This document shows positions 48,509-57,231 of a stretch of 64,000 nt of DNA, one piece after another. The notes under the pieces were generated by a model that worked only from the letters and a program-made list of their open reading frames with translations, searched no databases and had not been told where the DNA came from. Source of the stretch: Streptomyces panaciradicis. Its GTDB lineage: Bacteria > Actinomycetota > Actinomycetes > Streptomycetales > Streptomycetaceae. Position numbers and translations under genes: made by a program. Numbering within the stretch: the stretch's first letter is position 1; each line of letters opens with the position of its first letter. Location of the stretch: assembly GCF_023516615.1 (NCBI RefSeq), contig NZ_JAMGBF010000017.1:1-64000 (forward strand). Direction: 5' to 3'.

Positions 48509-49846
48509 TCAGCGGGTCGCCCCGGTCACCAGCCAGCGCCCGGAGCGGGCTCGCAGCCACAAGGTCAGCATCCGCACCGTCATCATCAGCGTCATGGCGG
48601 CCCACAGAGCGGTCAGTCCACCGCCCAGTACGGGGACGAGCAAGGCGGCCGGGGTGAAGATCGCCAGCGTGACCAGCATGGCCTTCGCCAGATAGGGCCC
48701 GTCTCCCGCGCCCATCAGAACGCCGTCGAGAACGAAGACGACCCCGCAGATGGGCTGCGAGAGCGCCACGATCACCAGAGCGGGCAGAGCGACGTCCTTC
48801 ACCGCGGAGTCACTGGTGAACAGGGGCAGGAAGACCGGCCTGGCCAGGACGACCACCAGACCGAGGACGACGCCGACCGCCACGCCCCACTCCACCATGC
48901 GACGGCACGCCTGGCGGGCACCCTCGGCATCGTCCGCGCCGAGATAGCGTCCGATGATCGCCTGGCCGGCGATGGCGATGGCATCGAGGGCGAAGGCGAG
49001 CAGGCTCCACAGGGAGAGGGCGATCTGATGGGCCGCGATGTCGGCGTCCCCGAGACGGGCGGCGACGGCGGTGGCGATCATCAGGATCGCCCGCAGCGAG
49101 AGCGTGCGCACCAGCAGAGGTGCGCCGGCCTGGGCCGAGGCCCTGATGCCGGCGGAGTCGGGCCGCAGGGAGGCTCCGTGTCTGCGCGCTCCGCGGACGA
49201 CCACCACCAGGTACACGGCTGCCATCCCGCACTGCGCGATCACCGTGCCCCAGGCGGAGCCGGCGATACCGAGGCCGACGCCGTAGACGAGGCCCACGTT
49301 GAGGGCGGCGTTGGCGACGAAGCCCGCGACGGCGACGTAGAGGGGGGTCTTCGTGTCCTGCAGTCCCCGGAGGACACCGGTCGAGGCGAGGACGACGAGC
49401 ATGGCCGGAATGCCGAGGGCCGAGATCCGCAGGTAGGTGGTCGCGTAGGGAGCCGCCGTGTGGGAGGCGCCGAAGAGGTCCACGAGGGCGGGCGCCGTGG
49501 GCAGGACGACAGTGATCACGAGGGCGCCGAGGAGGATCGCCAGCCAGATTCCGTCCATGCCCTGGCGGATGGCCGCCGGGAGATCGCCTGCGCCGACGCG
49601 TCGCGCGACCGCTGCCGTGGTGGCGTAGGCGAGGAAGACGAAGACGCTGACCGCGGTGGTGAGGAGGGCCGACGCCACCCCGAGACCGGCAAGCTGAGCC
49701 GTGCCGAGATGGCCGACGATCGCACTGTCGGCCATGACGAAGAGAGGCTCCGCCACCAGGGCGCCGAAGGCCGGGACGGCCAGGGTGACGATCTCGCGGT
49801 CGTGCTGTCGTCGGGTGTCCCTGGGAGTCACGGGCGCCTGTGTCAT
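48509..49846 (-). CDS. MATE-family (DinF-like) efflux protein
   Basis: This 445-residue protein has twelve hydrophobic segments in two similar halves, as in MATE transporters. It shows the N-terminal LAVPAFGALVAEPLFVMADSAIVGHLG of the DinF branch, with the conserved aspartate in the first helix. Its exported substrate is unknown. ATG 49846 has no ribosome site but has a promoter whose -10 ends seven bases upstream, so the mRNA is probably leaderless. Confidence 0.9.
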   Translation of the reverse strand: MTQAPVTPRDTRRQHDREIVTLAVPAFGALVAEPLFVMADSAIVGHLGTAQLAGLGVASALLTTAVSVFVFLAYATTAAVARRVGAGDLPAAIRQGMDGIWLAILLGALVITVVLPTAPALVDLFGASHTAAPYATTYLRISALGIPAMLVVLASTGVLRGLQDTKTPLYVAVAGFVANAALNVGLVYGVGLGIAGSAWGTVIAQCGMAAVYLVVVVRGARRHGASLRPDSAGIRASAQAGAPLLVRTLSLRAILMIATAVAARLGDADIAAHQIALSLWSLLAFALDAIAIAGQAIIGRYLGADDAEGARQACRRMVEWGVAVGVVLGLVVVLARPVFLPLFTSDSAVKDVALPALVIVALSQPICGVVFVLDGVLMGAGDGPYLAKAMLVTLAIFTPAALLVPVLGGGLTALWAAMTLMMTVRMLTLWLRARSGRWLVTGATR

Positions 49847-49853
49847 GTGCACC

Positions 49854-49883
49854 AATGTAATCGTCCACAGGTAAGAGATGCAA
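49854..49883 (-). promoter_or_regulatory. Promoter of the MATE gene (leaderless)
   Basis: On the minus strand TTGCAT (49878-49883) and TACATT (49854-49859) are spaced by 18 bases; the -10 ends seven bases before the ATG. Confidence 0.65.
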
Positions 49884-50034
49884 AGCGTCAGTGACCATTA
49901 CCTACCGTCTCTTCGTGCGCTCATTCGCGCGCCGTTCGACACGATCTTGGCCCGACCGGGAAAGTTTTTCTTCTGCACAGCCGGTGGACGGCAAAAGGCC
50001 AGGTCAAGTGGGTTGCTCAAACTGAGGAGCGAGC

Positions 50035-50123
50035 TTGTTCACAGGGCTGTCCACCGTGTCGTGCACAGGTTTCGCGGAGTTCTCCACAGCATCCGGGCGG
50101 TCGTCCACATGGCCTGTGGATAA
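50035..50123. promoter_or_regulatory. Cluster of six DnaA-box-like sequences upstream of dnaB
   Basis: Within 89 bases are TTGTTCACA (50035), CTGTCCACC (50047), TCGTGCACA (50059), TTCTCCACA (50080), TCGTCCACA (50101) and, inverted, TGTGGATAA (50115). All are one or two changes from TTGTCCACA. They lie in the 458-base non-coding gap between the divergent MATE and dnaB genes. DnaA-box clusters outside oriC that influence replication frequency are known in S. coelicolor. Confidence 0.75.
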
Positions 50124-50304
50124 CCAGATTGGCTGACGGTGCCCGCGGGCCTACCGTGGTCCGGCGCCCACTCCGTGCGTCGGCTGGGAAAGCAGCACAA
50201 AACCGACGCGCCACAACCGGAGTTGGGCCTCTCATTTGTCAGTGCCGTGCCGTAGAACTATGGGCACGGCTAGGTCCGCTCGGCGGACGGGAGGAGGTGG
50301 CTCG

Positions 50305-51783
50305 GTGAGTATTTCCGAGCCCTTGGACGACCCGTGGGCCGGCAGCGGCCCCAGCGATCGTCTGCCCGCCTCCCGCCGACGCGGTGACGGCGGCCGGAGT
50401 CGCGGCGAACAGCATGACCACGGCCGGGACGAGAGCGGCTGGGACGGCGGGGGCACGGCCTTCGAGCGGGTGCCGCCGCAGGACCTCGACGCCGAACAGT
50501 CCGTCCTCGGCGGCATGCTCCTGTCCAAGGACGCCATCGCCGACGTCGTCGAGATCATCAAGGGCCACGACTTCTACAAGCCCGCCCACGAGACGATCTT
50601 CCAGGCGATCCTCGACGTCTACGCCAAGGGTGAGCCCGCCGACCCCATCACGATCGCCGCCGAGCTCACCAAGCGCGGTGAGATCAACAAGGTCGGCGGC
50701 GCATCGTATCTGCACACCCTCGTCCAGACGGTGCCGACGGCGGCCAACGCCGAGTACTACGCGGAGATCGTGCACGAGCGCGCGGTCCTGCGCCGGCTGG
50801 TAGAGGCCGGCACGCGCATCACGCAGATGGGATACGCGGCCGACGACGACGTCGACGAGATCGTCAACCGCGCCCAGGCCGAGATCTACGCCGTCACCGA
50901 GCAGCGCACCAGCGAGGACTATCTGCCGCTCGGCGACATCATGGAGGGTGCACTCGACGAGATCGAGGCGATCGGTTCCCGCAGCGGCGAGATGACCGGC
51001 GTGCCCACCGGCTTCACGGACCTCGACTCGCTCACCAACGGTCTGCACCCGGGTCAGATGATCGTCATCGCGGCCCGTCCCGCGATGGGTAAGTCCACGC
51101 TCGCGCTGGACTTCGCGCGCGCGGCGTCGATCAAGCACAACCTGGCCAGCGTCATCTTCTCCCTCGAAATGGGGCGCAACGAGATCGCGATGCGTCTGCT
51201 GTCGGCCGAGGCCCGCGTGGCCCTGCACCACATGCGTTCCGGCACCATGACGGACGAGGACTGGACGCGCCTGGCCCGCCGGATGCCCGAGGTGTCCTCC
51301 GCCCCCCTCTACATCGACGACTCCCCGAACCTGTCGATGATGGAGATCCGCGCCAAGTGCCGCCGGCTGAAGCAGCGCAACGACATCAAGCTCGTGATCA
51401 TCGACTATCTGCAGCTGATGCAGGCCGGTGGGTCCAAGCGCTCGGAGAGCCGTCAGCAGGAGGTCTCGGACATGTCCCGTAACCTCAAGCTCCTGGCCAA
51501 GGAGCTGGAGGTCCCGGTGATCGCGCTCTCGCAGCTCAACCGTGGTCCCGAGCAGCGCACCGACAAGAAGCCGATGGTCTCCGACCTGCGTGAGTCCGGC
51601 TCCATCGAGCAGGACGCCGACATGGTGATCCTGCTGCACCGCGAGGACGCGTACGAGAAGGAGTCGCCGCGCGCGGGCGAGGCCGACATCATCGTGGGCA
51701 AGCACCGTAACGGCCCCACCGCGACCATCACCGTCGCCTTCCAGGGGCACTACTCGCGGTTCGTGGACATGGCACAGACCTGA
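50305..51783 (+). CDS. dnaB: Replicative DNA helicase DnaB
   Basis: This 492-residue hexameric helicase unwinds DNA at the fork. The N-terminal domain begins near residue 55 (PPQDLDAEQSVLGGMLLSKDAIADV) after a charged extension. The RecA-like domain has Walker A RPAMGKSTLALDFAR, Walker B LVIIDYLQLM and SQLNRGPEQR with the arginine-finger region. No intein interrupts it. GTG 50305 is chosen over the in-frame 50236 because GGAGGAGG lies upstream at good spacing. Confidence 0.97.
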   Translation: MSISEPLDDPWAGSGPSDRLPASRRRGDGGRSRGEQHDHGRDESGWDGGGTAFERVPPQDLDAEQSVLGGMLLSKDAIADVVEIIKGHDFYKPAHETIFQAILDVYAKGEPADPITIAAELTKRGEINKVGGASYLHTLVQTVPTAANAEYYAEIVHERAVLRRLVEAGTRITQMGYAADDDVDEIVNRAQAEIYAVTEQRTSEDYLPLGDIMEGALDEIEAIGSRSGEMTGVPTGFTDLDSLTNGLHPGQMIVIAARPAMGKSTLALDFARAASIKHNLASVIFSLEMGRNEIAMRLLSAEARVALHHMRSGTMTDEDWTRLARRMPEVSSAPLYIDDSPNLSMMEIRAKCRRLKQRNDIKLVIIDYLQLMQAGGSKRSESRQQEVSDMSRNLKLLAKELEVPVIALSQLNRGPEQRTDKKPMVSDLRESGSIEQDADMVILLHREDAYEKESPRAGEADIIVGKHRNGPTATITVAFQGHYSRFVDMAQT

Positions 51784-51847
51784 CCGGCCCCGTCGGCCTG
51801 CTCACATGAACTCGACGACCAGGCGTCCCGCGGGATGGACTGGGGTC

Positions 51848-53233
51848 ATGACGACACCCCAGGAAGAGCTGCTCCCCGGCACCCGCAGGGCGCTGCTGCA
51901 CCGCATCGCCGTGGCCCAGGCCGAGGGACGCGCGCCGTCGCTCGTGGCGACGGTGGTGCGCGGCGGGCGGGCCGTGTGGCACGGTGCGCGAACGTCGGTG
52001 GACGGGCACGGGCCGGACGAGAACGTGCAGTACCGCATCGGCTCGATCACCAAGACCTTCACCGCCGTTCTGGTGCTGCGCCTGCGCGACGAGGGGCTTC
52101 TCGACCTCGGTGATCCGTTGGAGAAGCATCTGCCGGGCACCGGCGCGGGGGAGGCGACCATCGCCGATCTCCTGGCCCACACGGGCGGACTGGCCGCCGA
52201 GTCACCCGCGCCCTGGTGGGAGCGCACACCGGGATCCCTTCGGCCGGAGCTCGCCGACGTCCTGGGCGAAGGTCCGCTGCCGCATCCGGTGGGCCGCCGC
52301 TTCCACTACTCCAACCCCGGCTACACCCTGCTGGGGGCGCTCGTCGAGAAGTTGCGCGGAGCATCCTGGGACGAGGTGCTCCGGAGTGAAGTGCTGGAAC
52401 CTCTGGGCCTGGACCGTACGAGCTTCCATCCGCGGGCGCCTCATGCGGGCGGCTGGGCGGTGCACCCCTGGGCCGACGTCCTGTTGCCCGAGCCCAGCGA
52501 GGACCTGGGACGCATGGCCGCGGCCGGTCAACTCTGGTCCACCACGGGCGACTTGGCGAAGTTCGCGGTCTTCCTGGCGGCAGGGGACGACCGGGTGCTG
52601 AGCGCCGACAGCGTACGGGAGATGCGGACGCCCGCCGCTCCCGCGGAGGCCGCGGACGTGATGGACGGGACGTCGTACGGCCTGGGGATGCAGGTCCTGC
52701 GGCGGCACGGCCGGCTGCTCGTGGGTCATTCCGGCTCGCTGCCGGGCTTCCTGGCGAACCTCAGCATCAGCGTCGAGGACGACGTCGCGGCCGTCGTGCT
52801 GGCCAACTGCACGTCCGGCCCGCTGCTGTCCGCAGTGGGGGCCGATCTCGTGCGCATCGTCGCCGAGGCGGAACCGCGCATCCCCGAGCCGTGGCGGCCG
52901 TTGCGCGAAGTCGACGCGGACGTAATGGAGTTGGCGGGCCAGTGGTACTGGGGCACGTACGGCTTCGCCCTGCGGCTGACGGCCGACGGACTGGCTTCGC
53001 TGGAGCCGTTGTCCGGTGCGGGGCGCCGCTCACGTTTCCGGCCGAACGGCGACGGCACCTGGACCGGACTGGAGGGGTATTACGCCGGAGAGCTCCTGAA
53101 GGCCGTACGGCGGCCGGACGGGACCGTGAGCCATCTGGACCTCGGCTCCTTCGTGTTCACCCGTCAGCCGTACGACGAGGGGGCTTCCGTGCCGGGTGGA
53201 GTGGATCCGGACGGTTGGCGGGGGATCGGATAG
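51848..53233 (+). CDS. Serine hydrolase of the beta-lactamase class C/PBP4 family
   Basis: This 461-residue protein has the SxxK serine at SITK (near residue 62), the YxN motif as YSN, and HSG in place of KTG, as in esterase-like and D-aminopeptidase relatives. A C-terminal domain of about 110 residues after residue 350 resembles the beta-barrel seen in some of these enzymes. No signal peptide is visible, so it is probably cytoplasmic and unlikely to be a resistance beta-lactamase. The substrate is unknown. Confidence 0.85.
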   Translation: MTTPQEELLPGTRRALLHRIAVAQAEGRAPSLVATVVRGGRAVWHGARTSVDGHGPDENVQYRIGSITKTFTAVLVLRLRDEGLLDLGDPLEKHLPGTGAGEATIADLLAHTGGLAAESPAPWWERTPGSLRPELADVLGEGPLPHPVGRRFHYSNPGYTLLGALVEKLRGASWDEVLRSEVLEPLGLDRTSFHPRAPHAGGWAVHPWADVLLPEPSEDLGRMAAAGQLWSTTGDLAKFAVFLAAGDDRVLSADSVREMRTPAAPAEAADVMDGTSYGLGMQVLRRHGRLLVGHSGSLPGFLANLSISVEDDVAAVVLANCTSGPLLSAVGADLVRIVAEAEPRIPEPWRPLREVDADVMELAGQWYWGTYGFALRLTADGLASLEPLSGAGRRSRFRPNGDGTWTGLEGYYAGELLKAVRRPDGTVSHLDLGSFVFTRQPYDEGASVPGGVDPDGWRGIG

Positions 53234-53253
53234 GGCGCCGGCGCGGTGCGGGT

Positions 53254-53277
53254 GCCCTGTTTCACGTGAAACAGGGC
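53254..53277. terminator. parS: 24-base palindrome with parS core: parS plus terminator-like hairpin
   Basis: A perfect 24-base palindrome with half-arm GCCCTGTTTCAC centred on parS 53259-53272 lies between the convergent serine hydrolase and acetyltransferase genes, followed by CTTCG. Confidence 0.85.
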
Positions 53278-53303
53278 CTTCGCCCCACGTGTTCCGATGG
53301 GCC

Positions 53304-53756
53304 TCACAGGGGGAGCTTGAAGCCCACGTGCGAAGCCGTGAAGCCGAGCCGCTCGTAGAAACGGTGGGCGTCGGTGCGGGTGTTGTCGGAGGTCAGCTGC
53401 ACCAACTGGCAGCCTTCCCGACGGGACGCGTCGATCGCCCACTCGATGAGCCGCGTGCCCAGACCGCTGCCCCGCTCGTCCGCGTGGATGCGGACCGCTT
53501 CGATGATCGACCGGGTGGCGCCGCGCCGGGAGAGGCCGGGGATGACCGTGAGCTGAAGCGTGCCGACGACACGCTCTTCGCGCACGGCGACGACCAGGTG
53601 CTGGTGGGGATCGGCCGTCAGGCGTTCGAGCGCGGCGAGGTAGGGAGCCAGATCGTCCGGTGACTCCCGCTGAGCACCGAGTGGGTCGTCCGCGAGCATC
53701 GCGACGATTTCGGGGACGTCGTCGGCCGTGGCGGGCCGTATCTCAAGATCTCCCAT
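53304..53756 (-). CDS. GNAT-family N-acetyltransferase
   Basis: This 150-residue protein is a single GNAT domain: IRPATADDVPEIVAML, HLVVAVREERVVGTLQLTVIP, acetyl-CoA motif ERGSGLGTRLIEWAI and the C-terminal AHRFYERLGF. ATG 53756 (MGDLEIRPA) is preferred. The substrate is unknown. Confidence 0.88.
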   Translation of the reverse strand: MGDLEIRPATADDVPEIVAMLADDPLGAQRESPDDLAPYLAALERLTADPHQHLVVAVREERVVGTLQLTVIPGLSRRGATRSIIEAVRIHADERGSGLGTRLIEWAIDASRREGCQLVQLTSDNTRTDAHRFYERLGFTASHVGFKLPL

Positions 53757-53789
53757 GGCAGGCACCCTATGCCGACCGGCAGGAGGGCC

Positions 53790-54650
53790 TCAGCCCGCCG
53801 CGACGGTCAGGGGTGCGAAGCGCCTGGTCCAGTCCCCGGGCAGCTCCGGGACCCGGTGGGTCATGACCGCGTTGAAGGCGATCGAGGCCAGTCCCCGTTC
53901 CTTCGCCCAGGTCAGCAGCTCCTCGTGCCGCACGTCGATGTCGGTCCGCAGGGGACGGTCGCTGAGCGCCGCGAGTGAGGTGATGAGGGCCTTCGCCGTC
54001 GCCGTGTCGCGCGCGACCAGCGGACCGACGACATGGGTGTCCATGTTGGGCCAGGCGGCCGCGTATCCGATGAGCCGGCCGTTCTCCTCGGCGACCCGCA
54101 GATGGTCGGCGAAGGCAGGAAGCCGGGCGATCACGTGCGTGCGATCGCTGCCGAAGACCTCCCCGTCCAGCCGGAGGACGGCCGCGAGGTCTTCAGCGGT
54201 CGCCGCGCGGGTGACGGCATCGGGCTGGGTCCCGTGGGGAACGAACCGGCCGCGCAGCATCTCGGCCCGGCCGGTCACCTTGAAGCCGAGCTCCTCGTAG
54301 AGCGGCCGGCCGTTCGGCGTCGCGTGCAGGGTGAGCGGGGTGGTTCCGGTCTCCGCGAGGACGTGCCGCATCAGATGCCGTCCCACACCCTTGCGGGCGT
54401 GCCGCTCGGCGACCAGCACCATGCCGATGGCCGCGAGGTCGGGACGGTCCGGCTGTCCGTACTCGGTGACGACACAGGCGCTGACGAGACCGCCCCCGGG
54501 GTCGTCGATGCCGTACCCCTTTCCGGCCGTGAGGAGGAAGCCCCACTTGTGCTCCTCGCGTGGCCACCCCCGGTCTTCGGACAGGTCGGCGCAGGCGGCG
54601 AGATCGCGGAACGTCAGACGGCGGATGGGCAGGGCGGTGAGGGAAGGCAT
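53790..54650 (-). CDS. Two-domain GNAT acetyltransferase
   Basis: This 286-residue protein has two GNAT halves. The first is catalytic-looking (IGMVLVAERHARKGVGRHLMRHVL, then NGRPLYEELGF). The second is more divergent (TRAATAEDLAAVLRLDGEVFG, NGRLIGYAAAWPNMDTHVVGPLVA). ATG 54650 is chosen (MPSLTALPIRRLTFRDLAAC). It lies 33 bases before the neighbouring single-domain GNAT on the same strand, so they may be cotranscribed. Confidence 0.85.
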   Translation of the reverse strand: MPSLTALPIRRLTFRDLAACADLSEDRGWPREEHKWGFLLTAGKGYGIDDPGGGLVSACVVTEYGQPDRPDLAAIGMVLVAERHARKGVGRHLMRHVLAETGTTPLTLHATPNGRPLYEELGFKVTGRAEMLRGRFVPHGTQPDAVTRAATAEDLAAVLRLDGEVFGSDRTHVIARLPAFADHLRVAEENGRLIGYAAAWPNMDTHVVGPLVARDTATAKALITSLAALSDRPLRTDIDVRHEELLTWAKERGLASIAFNAVMTHRVPELPGDWTRRFAPLTVAAG

Positions 54651-54767
54651 CGGCACGCAGGTCAGGCTGTCCGACCGCCGCCCTCCCCGTCCACCTCTTT
54701 CCGGCAGGACGAGGGAGCTTTTGGCCATGTCGTGGCCATCCGCACAGGATGCCGAAAGCTGCTGTTC

Positions 54768-54781
54768 GTTTCACGTGAAAC
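54768..54781. promoter_or_regulatory. parS: parS site (perfect) in a divergent gap
   Basis: GTTTCACGTGAAAC lies between the divergent GNAT and HAD-phosphatase genes, unlike most of the other intergenic copies, which lie near gene ends. Confidence 0.93.
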
Positions 54782-54847
54782 GCCCGCACGGCGGATCGGG
54801 GTTTCGCCCGTCGGCAGCGTGTCATCCGGCGATTAGCCTCGTGCCTC

Positions 54848-55471
54848 ATGGCGAGACTTCATCTCTTCGATCTGGACGGCACGTTGCTGCGCGGCACGAC
54901 GTCGCCCGTGGAGATCTCACGGCAGCTGGGCCTGGAAGCCGAGGCCCTGGCGCTCGACGAGGCGATTTCCGCGGGGCTGATCGGCCCACCGGAGTACGCG
55001 CACCAGGTCCACGCTCTCTGGTCCGGGCTGACCGAGGCTCATGTGACGGCGGCCTTCGACGCGGCCCCGTGGCTGGAGCGGATCCGGGAGGTCTGGGCGG
55101 AGATCCGGCGGCAAGGCGGGTACTGCGCCGTCGTGTCCCTCTCGCCGTCGTTCTTCGTGGAGAAGCTCCTCGGCTGGGGTGCCCATGCCGCGTACGGGTC
55201 CCGCTTTCCCGCCGTGCCGTTCACCGAGCCGGTGGACCCGACGGGGGTGCTCAGCGCGGCCGCCAAGGTCGAGATCGCCGACCGGCTGTGTGCCGAGTTC
55301 GGAGTGACCAGGGACGACTGCGTCGCCTATGGGGACTCCCTGTCCGACCGGGACCTGTTCGGCGTGGTGCCGGTCTCCGTGGCGGTCAACGCGGACAGCC
55401 ATCTGTCGGGTCTCGCGACCCACTCCTACCGGGGCGGCGACCTGTGGGAGGCGTATGAACTGGTGCGGTGA
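54848..55471 (+). CDS. HAD-superfamily phosphatase (phosphoserine-phosphatase-like)
   Basis: This 207-residue enzyme has HAD motif I FDLDGTLL (residues 7-14), motif II VVSLSPSFF, and motif III/IV with KVEIADRLC and AYGDSLSDRDLF. It belongs to the IB subclass with a four-helix cap. TAGCCT (54834-54839) ends eight bases before the ATG and there is no ribosome site, so the mRNA is probably leaderless. The natural substrate is not evident. Confidence 0.88.
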   Translation: MARLHLFDLDGTLLRGTTSPVEISRQLGLEAEALALDEAISAGLIGPPEYAHQVHALWSGLTEAHVTAAFDAAPWLERIREVWAEIRRQGGYCAVVSLSPSFFVEKLLGWGAHAAYGSRFPAVPFTEPVDPTGVLSAAAKVEIADRLCAEFGVTRDDCVAYGDSLSDRDLFGVVPVSVAVNADSHLSGLATHSYRGGDLWEAYELVR

Positions 55472-55513
55472 ACCGGCACGTCATGAGCAGGGGCCGGCCG
55501 GTTCGGCGTCGGC

Positions 55514-55996
55514 TCAGCCCAGGTCCGGGGCGTGCATGGCGCGCACGCCCTCGATGTTGCCGTCCAGATAGTGCCGCAGCGACAGCGGTACGAGATGGAC
55601 GGAGGCGATCCCGACCCGGGTGAACGGCACGCGGACGATCTCGTACTCGCCGGCGGGTTCGTCGACCTCGGGGCCGTGCCGCAGGTTCGGGTCCATGGAC
55701 TCCAGACGGCAGACGAAGAAGTGCTGCACCTTCACACCGGTCGCGCCGCCGTCCTCACCGATGTGCTCGACGGTGTCGACGAAGCAGGGCACCACGTCGG
55801 TGATCTTCGCGCCGAGCTCCTCGTACACCTCACGGTGCAGGGCGTCGACGACGGTCGTGTCTGCGGGCTCGACCCCGCCACCGGGAGTGACCCAGTAGGG
55901 ATCGACGCCGGGTTTCGTGCGCTTGATGAGGATCAGGTCGTCACCGTCCAGCAGAACGGCACGGGCGGTGCGCTTGACCACGGGTCGGACGGTCAT
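55514..55996 (-). CDS. NUDIX hydrolase
   Basis: This 160-residue protein has a complete NUDIX box, from GGGVEPADTTVVDALHREVY into EELG, with the metal-binding glutamates. ATG 55996 (MTVRPVVKRTARAVLLDGDD) is preferred over upstream in-frame ATGs because it matches the fold's first strand. A parS-like sequence with one mismatch lies 22 bases upstream. The nucleotide substrate is unknown. Confidence 0.9.
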   Translation of the reverse strand: MTVRPVVKRTARAVLLDGDDLILIKRTKPGVDPYWVTPGGGVEPADTTVVDALHREVYEELGAKITDVVPCFVDTVEHIGEDGGATGVKVQHFFVCRLESMDPNLRHGPEVDEPAGEYEIVRVPFTRVGIASVHLVPLSLRHYLDGNIEGVRAMHAPDLG

Positions 55997-56017
55997 GGGG
56001 GGAATGTGGCCCGGATG

Positions 56018-56031
56018 GTTCCACGTGAAAC
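56018..56031. promoter_or_regulatory. parS-like sequence with one mismatch
   Basis: GTTCCACGTGAAAC differs from parS only at position 4. It lies just upstream of the NUDIX gene. ParB often tolerates one change outside the centre, so it may be a weak site. Confidence 0.6.
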
Positions 56032-56095
56032 ATCGCATGTCGTCACGGGGCGAGCTCACCCCGTCACTACCGCTCCGACCGGCGAAAACCGCAGC

Positions 56096-57001
56096 TCAGC
56101 ACCAGTCGGTCGCGGCCCGCAGCAGCCATTCGTGAGCGCGTGCGATGTGCGGCATCGCGAGGGTGCCGGTACGGACCACGAGGAAGTACGTCCGCAGCGG
56201 CGGTACCGCGGGCTCGTGCAGGGCCACGATCTCTCCTCGCGCCAGCGCGTCCGTGCACAGATAGCGCGGCAGCACCGCGAGACCGGCGCCCGCGACGGCA
56301 CACGCCAGGACCGCGCGCAGGTCGGGGACGATGACAGTCCCCGGAGCGGCCGGGCGGGAGTCGAAGACGGAGGCCCAGTAGCGCGAGACGAAGGGCAGCG
56401 ACTCGTGCACCTCGATCACGGGGACGTCCTCGAGGGCGGGCGCGCCCTGTCGGCGGGGCTTCCAGCGGCCGATCTTCTCGGCCCGCCCCGGGGAGGCGAC
56501 CAGGACGTGCTCCTCGTCGCAGAGCGGAGTCGCCGTGAGCAGGGCGCCGCGCGGACGGGCCGTACTGATGGCCAGATCGTGATGCCCGGCGGCGAGCCCT
56601 TCCAGGGTCTCCTCGGCGTTCCCGAAGGAGGCGCGCAGCGCGAAACCCTGGCCGTCGTCCCCGGTCAGCTCGGTGAGGGCGGGCAGCGCGCGTTCCGCGG
56701 TGAACTCGGGGGGACCGGCGAGATGCAGGGTCCTCAAGGACGATTCGTCGTCGAGGCCGGTCTCCGCGATCTCCACCAGGGCGTCGAGATGCGGGGCGGC
56801 CTTGTGTGCGAGCTCGTCGCCGATGCTCGTCGGGGTCACTCCGCGGGCCTGCCGCAGGAACAGGGGGCGTCCCAGCTGCCGCTCCAGGGTGCGTATCTGG
56901 GAGGTCACGGCCGGCTGTGACAGGCCGAGCAGGGCGGCGGCGCGGGTGAAGGAACCGGCCCGGTGCACCGTGACGAACGTGCGCAACAAGGCCAGATCCA
57001 T
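56096..57001 (-). CDS. LysR-family transcriptional regulator
   Basis: This 301-residue protein has the LysR N-terminal helix-turn-helix (MDLALLRTFVTVHRAGSFTRAAALLGLSQPAVTSQIRTLE, residues 1-40) and a C-terminal type 2 periplasmic-binding-like effector domain (LHLAGPPEFTAERALP through LAVLPRYLC). No divergent gene lies upstream, so its target is unclear; the cystathionine lyase gene upstream is on the same strand. A possible operator lies 54 bases before the start. Confidence 0.9.
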   Translation of the reverse strand: MDLALLRTFVTVHRAGSFTRAAALLGLSQPAVTSQIRTLERQLGRPLFLRQARGVTPTSIGDELAHKAAPHLDALVEIAETGLDDESSLRTLHLAGPPEFTAERALPALTELTGDDGQGFALRASFGNAEETLEGLAAGHHDLAISTARPRGALLTATPLCDEEHVLVASPGRAEKIGRWKPRRQGAPALEDVPVIEVHESLPFVSRYWASVFDSRPAAPGTVIVPDLRAVLACAVAGAGLAVLPRYLCTDALARGEIVALHEPAVPPLRTYFLVVRTGTLAMPHIARAHEWLLRAATDWC

Positions 57002-57054
57002 GGTCCGCTCTCCCCTTTGCCCTGCCCTTTCCCCAGCCCCCGGGCAGGGCCCAA

Positions 57055-57072
57055 CTATAAATAAGTCGATAG
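57055..57072. promoter_or_regulatory. Possible LysR-type operator
   Basis: CTAT, ten bases, ATAG forms an AT-rich inverted repeat upstream of the LysR gene and fits the loose T-N11-A rule. Its AT content stands out from its surroundings. Confidence 0.4.
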
Positions 57073-57231
57073 GTCTCTGTCGCTACTGTGATTGGACACT
57101 GACAGAGAGTCAACTAGCCTTGTTTGCGCGGTTCTTCGCGCGCGGAACCGAGGGCGGTCCGAGCCACGAGGGGGGAGGCTCGGACCGCCCGGCATGCAGG
57201 GTGGAACGCCCGCTCGACGCCCGTAAGACGG

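Noticed and set aside
48491..49894. 467-codon plus frame beginning at a parS site opposite the MATE gene
   Set aside because: Its start lies in parS and its sequence is an antisense shadow; the MATE protein has clear membrane helices.
51848..53233. Antibiotic-resistance beta-lactamase
   Set aside because: It has SxxK and YxN but HSG instead of KTG and no signal peptide, which points to an intracellular esterase or peptidase-like enzyme.
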